A stretch of DNA of 64,000 nucleotides from Prevotella melaninogenica (GTDB lineage Bacteria > Bacteroidota > Bacteroidia > Bacteroidales > Bacteroidaceae), in assembly GCF_013267595.1 (NCBI RefSeq), contig NZ_CP054011.1, positions 820,147 through 884,146 on the forward strand. The letters are read 5' to 3'. The notes beneath the pieces were generated by a model, which worked only from the letters and a program-made list of their open reading frames with translations, had not been told where the DNA came from and did no database searches. The position numbers and the translations under genes are program-made. Below, in pieces: positions 17,548 through 27,127 of this stretch. The first letter of the stretch is position 1. Each line of letters opens with the position of its first letter.

Positions 17548-17687
17548 TCCTTTTATTCTCACATATACAAGTGAAGCATCTATAAACAAATGACTTCAAC
17601 AACATATAAGGCTGTTTTATGAAATATATCTTGTTACTCGTCACACATGGTGTTGAGCATTAAACTCCTTACGACATACTATAGAAA

Positions 17688-17718
17688 GAGGGTGTATCAA
17701 TCACTTGACACACCCTCT
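17688..17718 (-). terminator. Hairpin made of two fused family C ends, likely susD terminator
   Basis: AGAGGGTGTATCAA (17688-17701) pairs with TTGACACACCCTCT (17705-17718) around a loop of about 3 bases. The stem sequence is the terminal repeat of the family C elements found at 8643, 12456 and 32620, with nothing between the ends. It lies 45 bases past the susD stop. Confidence 0.65.
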
Positions 17719-17763
17719 GACATTATTTGTAATCTATTTGATTATACTTTGTTCAGCATAAAC

Positions 17764-19827
17764 TTACTTGATAGCTTCACCATTTGCCTCAACTGGCCAG
17801 TAGATATTCTGGTACAAGTTAGAGTTCTCTGCAGTACCATCAGGTGAACAGAGCTGCATCTCCTGATAAGAGAATGGATACAGATAGTGAGCCTGATAGA
17901 AAGTATAACCATTATAGAGAATATTGTTGTTCTTCTGAATCTGATAAGGATGGATATACTTTGAAATGTCCTTGGATGACATCGTAGCCTTATCACCACC
18001 ATCAGAGATAATCAGACTATTTCCCTTTCCATCTACAAATGCAGAATTCTGATAGGTCTGATCCCAGAAGTTGATACCCTCAACCTGATAGTTCTTCACC
18101 TGATCCAAAGATGCCCAACGAATCAAGTCATCATTACGAAGACCTTCACCAGCAAACTCGCTACGACGTTCACGACGGATAGAATAGAGTGTTGCATCAA
18201 CTGGCTTACCTGCAGAGAATGCTGCCCAATCGTAAGAAGGACGCTTAACATCAGCCTCCTTGGTCATATCAGTTGCAGCGATAGTAGTTGAGATTGGAGC
18301 AGTGATACCTGCACGTGCACGCAAAGCAGTCCAATAACCAGTAGCAGTTGCATCCAAAGAACCTGTACGGAGGTAAGAAGCCTCAATGTAGTTGAGCATA
18401 GCTTCTTCAACACGAATAATAATCTGACCATCAACATCTGAGAAGGTCTGACCCAATTGCATTGCTGGATCATAGTTGTAGAACTTACGCTGACGATAGC
18501 CAGTTACATCTCTACTTGCCTGGTCTGTTGCAAAGAGACCAGCAACATTGAACTTGATGTTGTCAATAGGTGCAGTACCGGCAGGACGCTTCTCGTTCAC
18601 AAGGTCAATGCTCTTTTGGTCAATACCGAGTATATCAGACTCACCAAAGAGGAAGAGCTGCAGACGCTCGTCACGATCTTTCTTAACCATATCAATGGTG
18701 GTGTCACCATTATAACCAGAGCCAGAAGCGTAGATAGGCAAACCATTCTTCATAAGGAATGACTCAACGAGACCACGTGTCCAACCTGTTGCTGCACCAC
18801 CACGAAGTTTATTTGAGGTAAGATGAGCCACGTTAATATCTGAATTGAACTGACGCCACAACAACACCTCCGGATACTTAGACAGGTCTGGGCTGGCAAA
18901 CATATCGTAGTATGCATTCCATCCATTGTACAGTCCAACGATACTTGGATTCATTACATGACTGTTCTTAGTTTTCAATGGAACTGCATCGCAAACCTTC
19001 TTGGCAGCATCAATAGCCTGATCAAGGAAAAAGTTTACCTCATCATCCTGATTGATAGTGAAGTTCTTGTTCCACTCCTTGTTCTTACCTGGCCAGTTAG
19101 CATCACCTGGCACACGACCAGTTCCTCTGTGATACTTCTCGAATGTTGCCTCATAAAGTGCCATTCTTGATTTCATAGCCAGAGCTGCATACTTGTTGAT
19201 ACGTACCTTCTTGGCAAAATCCACCTGCAGCTTCTCAATCGCCTTGTCCATATCAGAGAGTATCTGACGGGCAACAAGGTTACGAGGCTGACGCTTATTC
19301 GGCGTAACAAGGTCATCTTCAACCTTAAGTTCTGTCAACTGAATAGGGAAGTCTCCATAAGTCTGGAGCTTATCGTAGTAGAGCATAGCCCTGATGAAGT
19401 ATGCCTCACCCATATACTGGTTGATAAGATTCGCATCACCAGACACCTTGCCTTCAGCAATCTTCGGCTCATTCTCATTAATAAACTTATTGACGTTACG
19501 AATGTTGTTCATACCGATACCGCCAGATGTAGGAACTTTCCACTGATCCTGTAAGAACATTGAAGTGTTACCACCTCTTGCAGCCTGATTGTCTGTCCCA
19601 TCATCAAATGTTGCTACACCAGCCCACCATCCACTGTTGTTTGGGAAAATAGAAGTATAGTAATTGATAGGGAATGTGCCTAACTGATCTGCTGTCAGAT
19701 AATAAGAAGTGGGAGGTACTTGATCGAGTGGTGGTCTGTCAAGGAAATCGTTACATGACGTAACCGTCATGCCTAAGCAAAGAATAGGCAATCCTCCCTT
19801 CAATATATTTGATATAATATGTTTCAT
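17764..19827 (-). CDS. susD: SusD/RagB family nutrient-binding surface lipoprotein
   Basis: The 687-residue protein has a lipoprotein signal with lipobox TVTSC followed by NDFLDRPPLDQVPPTSYY, the standard SusD opening, and TPR-like helices (AYFIRAMLYYDKLQTYGDFPI). The C-terminal part contains IRRERRSEFAGEGLRNDDLIRW, the conserved SusD_RagB signature. It would cap the SusC barrel at the cell surface and bind the ligand. It follows susC by 12 bases on the same transcript. No glycosidase, sulfatase, peptidase or regulator gene adjoins, so the nutrient is unknown; a glycan, peptide or other large molecule is possible. Confidence 0.95.
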   Translation of the reverse strand: MKHIISNILKGGLPILCLGMTVTSCNDFLDRPPLDQVPPTSYYLTADQLGTFPINYYTSIFPNNSGWWAGVATFDDGTDNQAARGGNTSMFLQDQWKVPTSGGIGMNNIRNVNKFINENEPKIAEGKVSGDANLINQYMGEAYFIRAMLYYDKLQTYGDFPIQLTELKVEDDLVTPNKRQPRNLVARQILSDMDKAIEKLQVDFAKKVRINKYAALAMKSRMALYEATFEKYHRGTGRVPGDANWPGKNKEWNKNFTINQDDEVNFFLDQAIDAAKKVCDAVPLKTKNSHVMNPSIVGLYNGWNAYYDMFASPDLSKYPEVLLWRQFNSDINVAHLTSNKLRGGAATGWTRGLVESFLMKNGLPIYASGSGYNGDTTIDMVKKDRDERLQLFLFGESDILGIDQKSIDLVNEKRPAGTAPIDNIKFNVAGLFATDQASRDVTGYRQRKFYNYDPAMQLGQTFSDVDGQIIIRVEEAMLNYIEASYLRTGSLDATATGYWTALRARAGITAPISTTIAATDMTKEADVKRPSYDWAAFSAGKPVDATLYSIRRERRSEFAGEGLRNDDLIRWASLDQVKNYQVEGINFWDQTYQNSAFVDGKGNSLIISDGGDKATMSSKDISKYIHPYQIQKNNNILYNGYTFYQAHYLYPFSYQEMQLCSPDGTAENSNLYQNIYWPVEANGEAIK

Positions 19828-19839
19828 AATTGCTACGAA

Positions 19840-22800
19840 TTAAAAATTAAGATTTAAACCGAAAGAAACTGTTCTCTGGAGTGGATAGATCTTACCTGGT
19901 CCCCAATCTCCACCAGTAGCCTCTGGATCAAAGATCTTGTTCATCTTTGTAAATGTTGCGAGATTCTCAGCAGAGAAGTAGAAACGAATGCGATTTGCAC
20001 CAATCTTGCTTGCGATAGCAGTAGGGAGTGTATAACCAAGCTGGATATTCTTGATTCTCATGTAAGCTGCATTCTGCAAGTAACGGTCACTTGTCTGGAA
20101 GTTCTTAGAACCCTGACCGAAGAGAGGACGTGGGTAGTAAGCATTAGTGTTAGGACCTAAGTTGGTGTCTGTTGCTGGACGCCAGTAGTCAAGGTGATCC
20201 TTAAATGCTGCACTCTGCCACATACCTGTATTAGCACCAACGCTATAAGGAGAAGCATCCCAGAAGTCACGCTTACCAACACCCTGCATAAAGATGAGGA
20301 AGTCAAAGCCCTTCCAGTTAGCATCCAAAGTGATACCGAAACGATAACGTGGTAAAGAGTTACCAATCTTGGTCAAGTCACCCATATCATCGTATGTGCT
20401 CTTACCAGAGTTCACTTTCTTATCACCATTAAGGTCTTTGTACATAACGTCACCTGCAGCCCAGTTTGAACCCCATGAAGGCTTGTTATTAGCCAACCAC
20501 TCGTTCATCTGTTCGTTTGACTGTGCAATACCCTCTACTAAGTATCCGTAAATATCACCCATGCGCTTGCCCTCGCACCACTGTGAAAGTAGACGATTAG
20601 GGTTGTAGTAACGTGTGATTGTCTGGTAGTCATCAGAGAGAACAAGCTTGATACCATAGCCAACCTGACCAATTCTATCACGCCATCTAACCTCTAAGTC
20701 CCAACCATTAGAACGCATATCACTATTATTCTCAGCTGGCTGTGTAGCACCCAAAATAGAAGGTTTGACAGGAGCAGGACCTACCATATCTTTCGTTGTA
20801 CGAACGAAGTAGTCAAAAGTACCCTGCAGTCTGTTGTTGAACAAACCGAAGTCAAGACCTATGTTCCATGAGCGAACACTCTCCCAAGTTAGGTTAGGTG
20901 AAACCAGTCCTGGAACATTAGAGATATTCACACGCTCACCGTTAACAAGCCATGAAGATGCAGATGCACTTGCTGGCTGTTGCAAGAACCAAGGGTAGAG
21001 TGCTGTGATATTGGTGTTACCCAAAGCACCATAAGTAGCACGAAGTTTAAGTGTATTAACAGTCTTTGTCAATGGCTTGAAGAACTGCTCATTAGCAATA
21101 TTCCAACCCAATGCGAATGATGGGAATGTACTCCATGTCTTATCACCAATAAAGCGTGAAGAACCATCACGACGGATAGAGAACTCTACAAGGTAACGTG
21201 AATCGTATGCATAGTTGATACGACCAAAAGCACCCATTGTTGCCCACTGAGTATTTGAGAAACTTGGTCTCACATCCTTATGAGTAGCATTGTTGAGTGA
21301 TGGAACTAATGGGGATATCAAGTCTGCACGTGCTGCACCAAGAGAGGTATAACGGTTAGATTCCATATCCAGACCAGCCAAGAACTTAAAGTCATGCTTA
21401 TCGTTCAATGTGAACATATACTCTGTGAAGAAACGACCATTATAATAGTTGTTTCTTGACATACTATCACCAACATCAGACTTACCAGCTGCATAGCCAC
21501 CGCTCCATGCAGCTGCTATCGGTTTCTGCTTCTGATCATAGTAGTAGATTGGCAATACATCCCAATGGTTGTAGTAGTGAACGGTATTATAGTTACCCTC
21601 CAAACGAATCTTCCAACCCTTGAGTGGTCTGAACTCAAGTGCTAACTGCTGATAGAGCTTGTCTTGTTGTGTAGCATCAAGACCACCATTCTCCATCTGA
21701 AGAATCTCATTACCATGAACATAATGTCCGTTTGGATCGTAGACAGGGTTAGTTGGCCAACGACGAGCAATATTATGGAAGAAGAGACCTGTCATATAAG
21801 AAGGACGGCTATAGTCCTCACGTATCCACTTTGTATTATAGGTAACTGTAAACCAGTCTTTCAGGTTAGCAGTAATCTTGCCTGAGAAGTTGTAACGCTT
21901 GAGTTGGTCCTTACCATGACGAATCAAACCACGCTGGCTGAGAACTGCACCACTAAGATAGTAGTTCACCTTGCTTCCGCCACCACTGAGGGCTACATTA
22001 TGCTCGGTAGACGGAACACCAGATTTGTACATCTCATCAAACCAGTTAACATTGTTCCAAGAACCAGTATACATACTCCAAGGCTCATTAGCTGCATAAC
22101 CAGCCCATGTTGTTGTCGCCTCATCACCCGGTTTCGGAGTACCGTTTATATGATTCTTAATCTTATCCAGTATATCCTGCTTGAATGGGGCAGGTGCACC
22201 ACTGTTAGCAGCAGCATCATTCCAATAGCGTGCGAAGTCATATGAGTTAGGCATCTCAGGAATCTGAGTTGCTGTAGAGAAACGTACGTTACCATTGTAA
22301 GATACGTTCATACGTGAATCCTTACCGCTCTTTGTAGTAACGAGGATTACACCGAAGGCTGCACGTGAACCGTAGATAGCACTTGAAGAAGCATCCTTCA
22401 ATACAGAGATACTCTCAATGTCATTTGGAGAGATTGAGTACAAATCACCCTCAGAACCGTCGATAAGAACGAGAGGGGCAGCATTTGAACCAGAACCGAT
22501 GGTACCAATACCACGGATGTTCATACTCATACGGCTGTTAAGTGAACCACCAGAATTGCCAACGCTGAAGTTCAAACCAGGAACCTCACCCTGCAATGCC
22601 TGTGCAACACTCGTTACAGGACGAGACTCAAGTTGCTTTGAGTTTACAACAGAGACAGCACCAGTAAGGTTAACCTTCTTCTGAGTACCATAGCCGACAA
22701 CAACAACGTTCTCGAGCATCTCACTGTTCTCTTGGAGAGTAACCTTAAGGTCCTTACCACTCCAAGTTACCTGCTGGGTCTTGTAACCAACATAAGAAAT

Positions 22801-23067
22801 AGTAAGTGATGAGCCAGAAGCAACGCCTGCAATCTCAAACTTACCATCAAGGTCAGTCACACTTCCCTTCTTCTGTCCATTACTTACGACAAAGACAGAG
22901 GCACCAACAACAGGGTCTCCATTATTGTCGACAACAGTTCCTTTACATACAGACTGCTGCTGAACAACAGCTGCATTCGCTTCGTACGTAATGTTGGCAT
23001 GCAGTAAACTTGTACTGAACAAAGCCACCATCAATAAGCTCGTAGTCCTTTTTCTTTTTAGGTACAT
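19840..23067 (-). CDS. susC: SusC/RagA family TonB-linked outer-membrane transporter
   Basis: The 1075-residue protein starts with a signal peptide, then a carboxypeptidase-regulatory-like domain (about residues 40-115: CKGTVVDNNGDPVVGASVFV, SYVGYKTQQVTW), a short TonB box region (MLENVVVVGYGTQKK), the plug (IRGIGTIGSGSNAAPLVLID, SISVLKDASSSAIYGSRAA) and a large barrel ending in VSFGLNLNF. No N-terminal anti-sigma-interacting domain is evident, so it is probably not controlled by a transenvelope ECF system. It forms the pore of the pair with the downstream SusD. A -7 box lies at 23118-23125. Confidence 0.96.
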   Translation of the reverse strand: MYLKRKRTTSLLMVALFSTSLLHANITYEANAAVVQQQSVCKGTVVDNNGDPVVGASVFVVSNGQKKGSVTDLDGKFEIAGVASGSSLTISYVGYKTQQVTWSGKDLKVTLQENSEMLENVVVVGYGTQKKVNLTGAVSVVNSKQLESRPVTSVAQALQGEVPGLNFSVGNSGGSLNSRMSMNIRGIGTIGSGSNAAPLVLIDGSEGDLYSISPNDIESISVLKDASSSAIYGSRAAFGVILVTTKSGKDSRMNVSYNGNVRFSTATQIPEMPNSYDFARYWNDAAANSGAPAPFKQDILDKIKNHINGTPKPGDEATTTWAGYAANEPWSMYTGSWNNVNWFDEMYKSGVPSTEHNVALSGGGSKVNYYLSGAVLSQRGLIRHGKDQLKRYNFSGKITANLKDWFTVTYNTKWIREDYSRPSYMTGLFFHNIARRWPTNPVYDPNGHYVHGNEILQMENGGLDATQQDKLYQQLALEFRPLKGWKIRLEGNYNTVHYYNHWDVLPIYYYDQKQKPIAAAWSGGYAAGKSDVGDSMSRNNYYNGRFFTEYMFTLNDKHDFKFLAGLDMESNRYTSLGAARADLISPLVPSLNNATHKDVRPSFSNTQWATMGAFGRINYAYDSRYLVEFSIRRDGSSRFIGDKTWSTFPSFALGWNIANEQFFKPLTKTVNTLKLRATYGALGNTNITALYPWFLQQPASASASSWLVNGERVNISNVPGLVSPNLTWESVRSWNIGLDFGLFNNRLQGTFDYFVRTTKDMVGPAPVKPSILGATQPAENNSDMRSNGWDLEVRWRDRIGQVGYGIKLVLSDDYQTITRYYNPNRLLSQWCEGKRMGDIYGYLVEGIAQSNEQMNEWLANNKPSWGSNWAAGDVMYKDLNGDKKVNSGKSTYDDMGDLTKIGNSLPRYRFGITLDANWKGFDFLIFMQGVGKRDFWDASPYSVGANTGMWQSAAFKDHLDYWRPATDTNLGPNTNAYYPRPLFGQGSKNFQTSDRYLQNAAYMRIKNIQLGYTLPTAIASKIGANRIRFYFSAENLATFTKMNKIFDPEATGGDWGPGKIYPLQRTVSFGLNLNF

Positions 23068-23394
23068 AGGCTTTAAGTATACTTTAGGTTAAAAAATGCT
23101 TTTAGGTTTATTAATCGCAAAGTTAAATCATTTTAAACGTCCATTCTACAATTACATGTATAAAAGATGTTAAATATGTGTTTTGTTTAGTTTATTGTAA
23201 AAAAAACAACCACAATTCATACATTCTTTTGCACTTTTCTACATTAAACAAGACCTGACAGCGACTCTTCCAGGCACATGGATAACATGCTATTCAACAA
23301 AGGAAGCTCAATCGAGTAAAAAGAGACTGATTCTACTACTATCAAAATTATACATTAATTAATAAACAAAGATGCTTTTCAAAACCACATAGAG
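23068..23394. other. Gene-free stretch upstream of susC
   Basis: This AT-rich 327-base gap holds the susC promoter (23118-23125). Beyond that I see no gene, repeat family member or convincing hairpin in it. Confidence 0.5.
23118..23125 (-). promoter_or_regulatory. -7 element of the susCD operon
   Basis: CAAAGTTA reads TAACTTTG on the coding strand, 51 bases before the susC start. Confidence 0.55.
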
Positions 23395-24324
23395 CTATTT
23401 TAATAAATATAACTTGAATAGAGCTATCAGAGTTTCTTCCGTCAGTTCATCCTCTGTTACATTTATATAGTAATGCCCATAACTATATGAAAATCTTTTG
23501 TTCTTATCAGGTTTATCACGGCACACATTGATATATACACTCCTCGTGAAGTCTAATATATTTGAATTTAGGAACAACCACTTTGCAACTATCTGTGTCA
23601 AGTTCCCATATTTATTACTGAGTTCATCGGGCGTCATCGATGGTCGAAGAAAACACACATGAAATCCGTTATAGTGTGTAGATAATTGTGTACAAGGAAA
23701 ACTATACGCATAACCCTCTGACGTAGAGACATTCCAACTCTCCGCCAACTCAAATGTCTTAAAGTGTTGTGTCAAAGAGTCAATTTGAGGGATGAGATGT
23801 TGAATAACTTCTGGCTTATTATTCTTCACAGCATTACATGATATTTCCAAAATATCAATCAAACTTCCTCGCCCAACATCCACCTTACATGAAGAGTATT
23901 CAGCCCCATCTTGCAAGTCAAAGAAAAAACAAGTCTTTAGTTGAATACCAAGCTTCTTACGTACAAAGGTTGTAGAAGAAAACACAGCATAACGCAGCAA
24001 TGATGCTATTTTCATTTGACAAAGACTATCAGTGATTTCTTTCTTATTGCCTTTTAAATCCTTATAAGCAAGTATATATGTTCGTTCTGAGAAGTGCGTA
24101 CCCTTGATTATTTGCAAGGCATACTTCTCAGACTCCCCGTCTACAACAATATACTGTTGTGAGGCGAGAGGATTATACAACTCCTTAAGTACAGGTGCAT
24201 AGAGTTCATAATCCTGCTTATTACAAGGGGAAAGACGGTTCTGTGCCACCGATGCTATCGCCATAAAGAGTAGCAATAAAAGCAACAAAACCTTAATGAC
24301 ATAAGTACTATAAAATTCTTTCAT
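23395..24324 (-). CDS. Secreted or membrane-anchored protein of unknown function
   Basis: The 309-residue protein starts with a hydrophobic leucine-rich segment (about residues 9-27, VIKVLLLLLLLFMAIASVA) followed by QNRL, which looks like a cleavable signal peptide. The mature part is about 280 residues of mixed helices and strands with scattered cysteines (SPCNKQ, SLCQMK, SSCKVD, FPCTQL, VNVCRDK). I do not recognise a domain. It is transcribed in the same direction as the upstream acetyltransferase with a 47-base gap, so the two may be cotranscribed. Confidence 0.6.
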   Translation of the reverse strand: MKEFYSTYVIKVLLLLLLLFMAIASVAQNRLSPCNKQDYELYAPVLKELYNPLASQQYIVVDGESEKYALQIIKGTHFSERTYILAYKDLKGNKKEITDSLCQMKIASLLRYAVFSSTTFVRKKLGIQLKTCFFFDLQDGAEYSSCKVDVGRGSLIDILEISCNAVKNNKPEVIQHLIPQIDSLTQHFKTFELAESWNVSTSEGYAYSFPCTQLSTHYNGFHVCFLRPSMTPDELSNKYGNLTQIVAKWLFLNSNILDFTRSVYINVCRDKPDKNKRFSYSYGHYYINVTEDELTEETLIALFKLYLLK

Positions 24325-24371
24325 ATCTTCATCTTCATCTTTATGCTCTTGATCGTAATTAAGGAAGCACC

Positions 24372-24929
24372 TTACTCTTCCAGTTTCCGTATCACCCTAC
24401 ACGGATTACCAGCAGCCACGACACCACTTGGAATATCATGTGTAACGACAGAACCAGCACCAATCGTAGTATTATCGCCTATCGTCACACCCGGCACGAC
24501 AACGACATTGCCACCTATCCACACATTATTCCCAACATGAATAGGTAGTGCATACTCTATCTTCTTATTACGCTGCTCAACATCAAGTGGATGACCAGCA
24601 GTATAGAAGGCGCAATTAGGTGCAATAAAAACATTATCGCCGAATGTCACCTTAGCCTCATCGAGAATCACACAATTAGTATTGACAAAGAAATTCTCAC
24701 CGACTTCAATGTTATAACCATAGTCACAGAAGAACGGGGCAACAATAAACATTCCCTTGCCTGCCTTACCAAACAAGTTTCTAAGGCGTTCCATGCGTTC
24801 CTCCCTACGTGAAGGAGGAATCTGATTGATTTCAAAACATTCATTCTCACAGTAGTATAAGTCTTTTAAAACTTCTGGGTTATTTGCTTGATAAAGCATC
24901 CCTTTCTGCTGTTTCTCCTTCTCTGTCAT
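24372..24929 (-). CDS. Sugar O-acetyltransferase, maltose/galactoside type
   Basis: From the ATG at 24929 the protein has 185 residues, the normal length. It starts with the Mac domain (KEKQQKGMLYQANNPEVLKD) and continues with left-handed beta-helix hexapeptide repeats (IEVGENFFVNTNCVILD, GVTIGDNTTIGAGSVV), closing with GVVAAGNPCRVIRKL. These are the hallmarks of LacA/Maa trimers that use acetyl-CoA to acetylate sugars in the cytoplasm. The catalytic histidine lies in YTAGHPLD. The upstream extension to 24971 overlaps the -7 box at 24956-24963 and was rejected. Confidence 0.92.
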   Translation of the reverse strand: MTEKEKQQKGMLYQANNPEVLKDLYYCENECFEINQIPPSRREERMERLRNLFGKAGKGMFIVAPFFCDYGYNIEVGENFFVNTNCVILDEAKVTFGDNVFIAPNCAFYTAGHPLDVEQRNKKIEYALPIHVGNNVWIGGNVVVVPGVTIGDNTTIGAGSVVTHDIPSGVVAAGNPCRVIRKLEE

Positions 24930-24955
24930 AATCTTGACTTTAGCGTTTATATGCA

Positions 24956-24963
24956 CAAAGATA
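24956..24963 (-). promoter_or_regulatory. -7 element upstream of the sugar acetyltransferase
   Basis: CAAAGATA reads TATCTTTG on the coding strand, 27 bases before the chosen start; it decides against the longer start. Confidence 0.6.
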
Positions 24964-25048
24964 CAAATCAATTTCTAAGAAACAGAGAATTTCATTCATG
25001 AAAAAATAATTTTAGGGAAGAAAAGAGTGAGATGCGTGAAGTTTTTTG

Positions 25049-25056
25049 TATTTTTG
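25049..25056 (+). promoter_or_regulatory. -7 element upstream of mgtC-like gene
   Basis: TATTTTTG matches TAnnTTTG, 37 bases before the start. Confidence 0.5.
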
Positions 25057-25093
25057 CGACAACGATTTATTCATTACATAATAAAGAAAGAAC

Positions 25094-25768
25094 ATGAACA
25101 TGATAACTTATGAATTTGTACTGAGACTATTCGTAGCTGCAATGTTAGGTGGTGTAATTGGCTTGGAGCGTGAGTATCGTGCAAAGGAGGCTGGTTTCCG
25201 AACCCACTTCCTTGTAGCATTAGGTAGTGGTTTGTTTATGATTCTATCACAGTTTGGCTTTGATGATGTACTCGCCCATTACGAGCGAGTGTCACTCGAC
25301 CCCAGTCGTATAGCCTCACAAGTAGTAACGGGTATTGGTTTCATTGGTGCGGGAACAATTATCTTTCAAAAGCATGTGGTACGCGGACTGACAACTGCAG
25401 CAGGTCTATGGGTAACATCGGCTATTGGTATGACTGCAGGTGCAGGAATGTATGTACTCTCTATTGCAACAACTGTCCTTGTCTTGCTCTGTTTGGAAGC
25501 ACTTTATTTTATACTCCAACACTTTGGCACACGCAATATAACCGTTACTTTTAGTACTCCAAAAGAAGAAAACATTCAACCGGTCTTGCAACGATTACGC
25601 GATAAGGAGATTATTATTGACTCCTACGAGATGATACGCAAAGACACTTCTTCAGGTCATTACTTCGTTGTAACGATGGAAATGAAGTTCAAACGGAAAC
25701 GTTATAAGAATCATCTCCTTAACTTTATGGCTGAATTTGAAAACGTAACTGTTGAAACTATGGAGTAA
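25094..25768 (+). CDS. MgtC/SapB family membrane protein
   Basis: The 224-residue protein has the MgtC membrane domain: ML GGVIGLEREYRAK, then FRTHFLVALGSGLFM, GIGFIGAGTII and the segment LTTAAGLWVTSAIGM. About four membrane helices occupy residues 5-140. The C-terminal part is a soluble ACT-like region of about 80 residues. Family members are linked with growth at low magnesium, but for many the molecular role is not known. It is a single gene with its own promoter; a short hairpin follows at 25801. The ATG two codons downstream is an equally possible start. Confidence 0.88.
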   Translation: MNMITYEFVLRLFVAAMLGGVIGLEREYRAKEAGFRTHFLVALGSGLFMILSQFGFDDVLAHYERVSLDPSRIASQVVTGIGFIGAGTIIFQKHVVRGLTTAAGLWVTSAIGMTAGAGMYVLSIATTVLVLLCLEALYFILQHFGTRNITVTFSTPKEENIQPVLQRLRDKEIIIDSYEMIRKDTSSGHYFVVTMEMKFKRKRYKNHLLNFMAEFENVTVETME

Positions 25769-25800
25769 ATAGGAACTGAAAAAAATAGTTCTTCTATTAA

Positions 25801-25844
25801 GAACCAAATCGATATTTAATCGCTAATGACCGATTTTGGTTTAA
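25801..25844. repeat. Fused ends of a family D element forming a hairpin
   Basis: AACCAAATCGATATTTAA and CGCTAATGACCGATTTTGGTT are imperfect reverse complements lying side by side. They match the two ends of the family D elements at 31001-31199 and 32803-33051 with the interior missing. It lies 33 bases after the mgtC-like stop codon and could act as its terminator. Confidence 0.55.
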
Positions 25845-25969
25845 CACATAGATTGAAAATAGAATAAAGACCGATACATTTGCATAGTAAGACTATCCTA
25901 AATAGATAGTCTTACAAAGAAGACAAACTAAAAGATAAAATGCAAATAGATACTATGTCTTTCTGTATT

Positions 25970-26249
25970 CTACAAATAGCTTATTCCCACATCATTGATA
26001 TTTGTAAACTATTTTCATGCAACTCAAAACCAACACATGCCCTTTTGGCTTCTTATAGACGCCCTTTAAGCTTGCAAAAGGTGCCCTTTAAGACCCTTAC
26101 TAACGCCCTTTTGAAGTCCAATTAAGCATCTTTTCTTATACAACTTCATAACCAACTGATTTACTGTTAGTTACAAACCTACTTTTTACACTTGTTTTTG
26201 CTGTTATTTATAGATACTTTACAAGAAAATATGTAATGATTTTTCAAAG
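25970..26249 (+). repeat. 280-bp conserved intergenic element (family A), copy 1
   Basis: This stretch aligns end to end with 36431-36710 and 48418-48698. Its centre is four 22-base units (26039, 26061, 26083, 26105), each opening with GCCCTTT. Units 3 and 4 contain a 37-base block identical in all three copies. The flanks are also conserved: ATCATT...TTTGTAAA.TATTTT upstream and TTACAAA.CTA ... TATGTAAT.A.TTTTCAA downstream. It lies between convergent genes and might be a structural RNA or a protein-binding locus. Confidence 0.8.
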
Positions 26250-26390
26250 CTATATCAACAAAATTTTCTTCATATAAATGATTTATTCTTTTTACATATT
26301 GCTCAGAAATAGGACTTAGCTGCCCCAAAATTGCTAAAATGAAGGGGTAAGATTTAGACGTCAAAGGAGTAGATAACCACTAACAAAATA

Positions 26391-26912
26391 CTAAAAGACG
26401 CACTGAAAAGCTAATCTGCTATCTCCATTCTCAACATAGATAATACCACAATAAACGAAACCTAAACGAATCAAAGAAGCCTGCATCGGGCGATTATCTG
26501 CATGGGTATCTATACGAATAGAAGAGGTAAATGCCGAACAATAGTTGATTATGTCAGCCATTACACCATGTACACCTTCCTCAGAAGCCACACGATGGAT
26601 AACATAATAAGGTTGGTCATCAAGCCAACTTCCATTATCAATACGGTGGTAATTAGGTTCTGGACCTGCCTTAGCTACAAATGTTGCAATAGGTTTCCCA
26701 CACTCATAAAGGAGATAACAATCACCTTGTGCAATGTCACGCCTTATAGTACTTTCAGCAGGATAATTTGCTGACCATTGATTAGGATTACCAGCTTTAA
26801 ACATCTTTGCTTTCCCCTGCTCAATTAGGTTCGATACTATAGTAAAATCATCTGTTGATGTTTTGCGGATAGTACGATTAGATGACAGATTTATTGTTTT
26901 CTCCTTTGTCAT
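26391..26912 (-). CDS. GNAT family N-acetyltransferase
   Basis: The 173-residue protein has the GNAT pattern: an N-terminal strand with TIRKTSTDDFTIVSNLIEQG, the central strand YVIHRVAS, a glycine-bearing acetyl-CoA loop EEGVHGVMADI and a C-terminal SLIRLGFVYCGIIYVENGD. The loop departs from the canonical R-x-x-G-x-A/G, so cofactor binding should be regarded as likely rather than shown. The substrate is unknown. It has a -7 box at 26943-26950 and stands between the family A repeat and the divergent glnA. Confidence 0.82.
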   Translation of the reverse strand: MTKEKTINLSSNRTIRKTSTDDFTIVSNLIEQGKAKMFKAGNPNQWSANYPAESTIRRDIAQGDCYLLYECGKPIATFVAKAGPEPNYHRIDNGSWLDDQPYYVIHRVASEEGVHGVMADIINYCSAFTSSIRIDTHADNRPMQASLIRLGFVYCGIIYVENGDSRLAFQCVF

Positions 26913-26942
26913 AAGATTTATACTTTTCTATTTCTAACGAGG

Positions 26943-26950
26943 CAAAAATA
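26943..26950 (-). promoter_or_regulatory. -7 element upstream of the GNAT gene
   Basis: CAAAAATA reads TATTTTTG on the coding strand, 31 bases before the start. Confidence 0.45.
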
Positions 26951-27080
26951 CGAAGAAAAACTAACATCAAGTTCCTAATATAAAAGAAAGTTGTACAAAA
27001 CGAAAAATAAAGAATACCACACTGATAATAAATAGAGAAAAATAGTATGAAAAATAATTGCGAATAAAGAAATTAATATG

Positions 27081-27088
27081 TATTTTTG
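27081..27088 (+). promoter_or_regulatory. -7 element upstream of glnA
   Basis: TATTTTTG matches TAnnTTTG, 39 bases before the glnA start. Confidence 0.5.
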
Positions 27089-27127
27089 TCCTCATAATCA
27101 AATACTAATCTTATAAAAACTACGACA

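Noticed and set aside
25940..26125. 61-residue open frame in family A copy 1, with a similar 69-residue frame at 36377-36586
   Set aside because: The two share TLTNALLKS, but the third copy has a frame-breaking extra base before the array, and conservation is at the base level without codon bias. It follows the 22-bp repeats, not codons.
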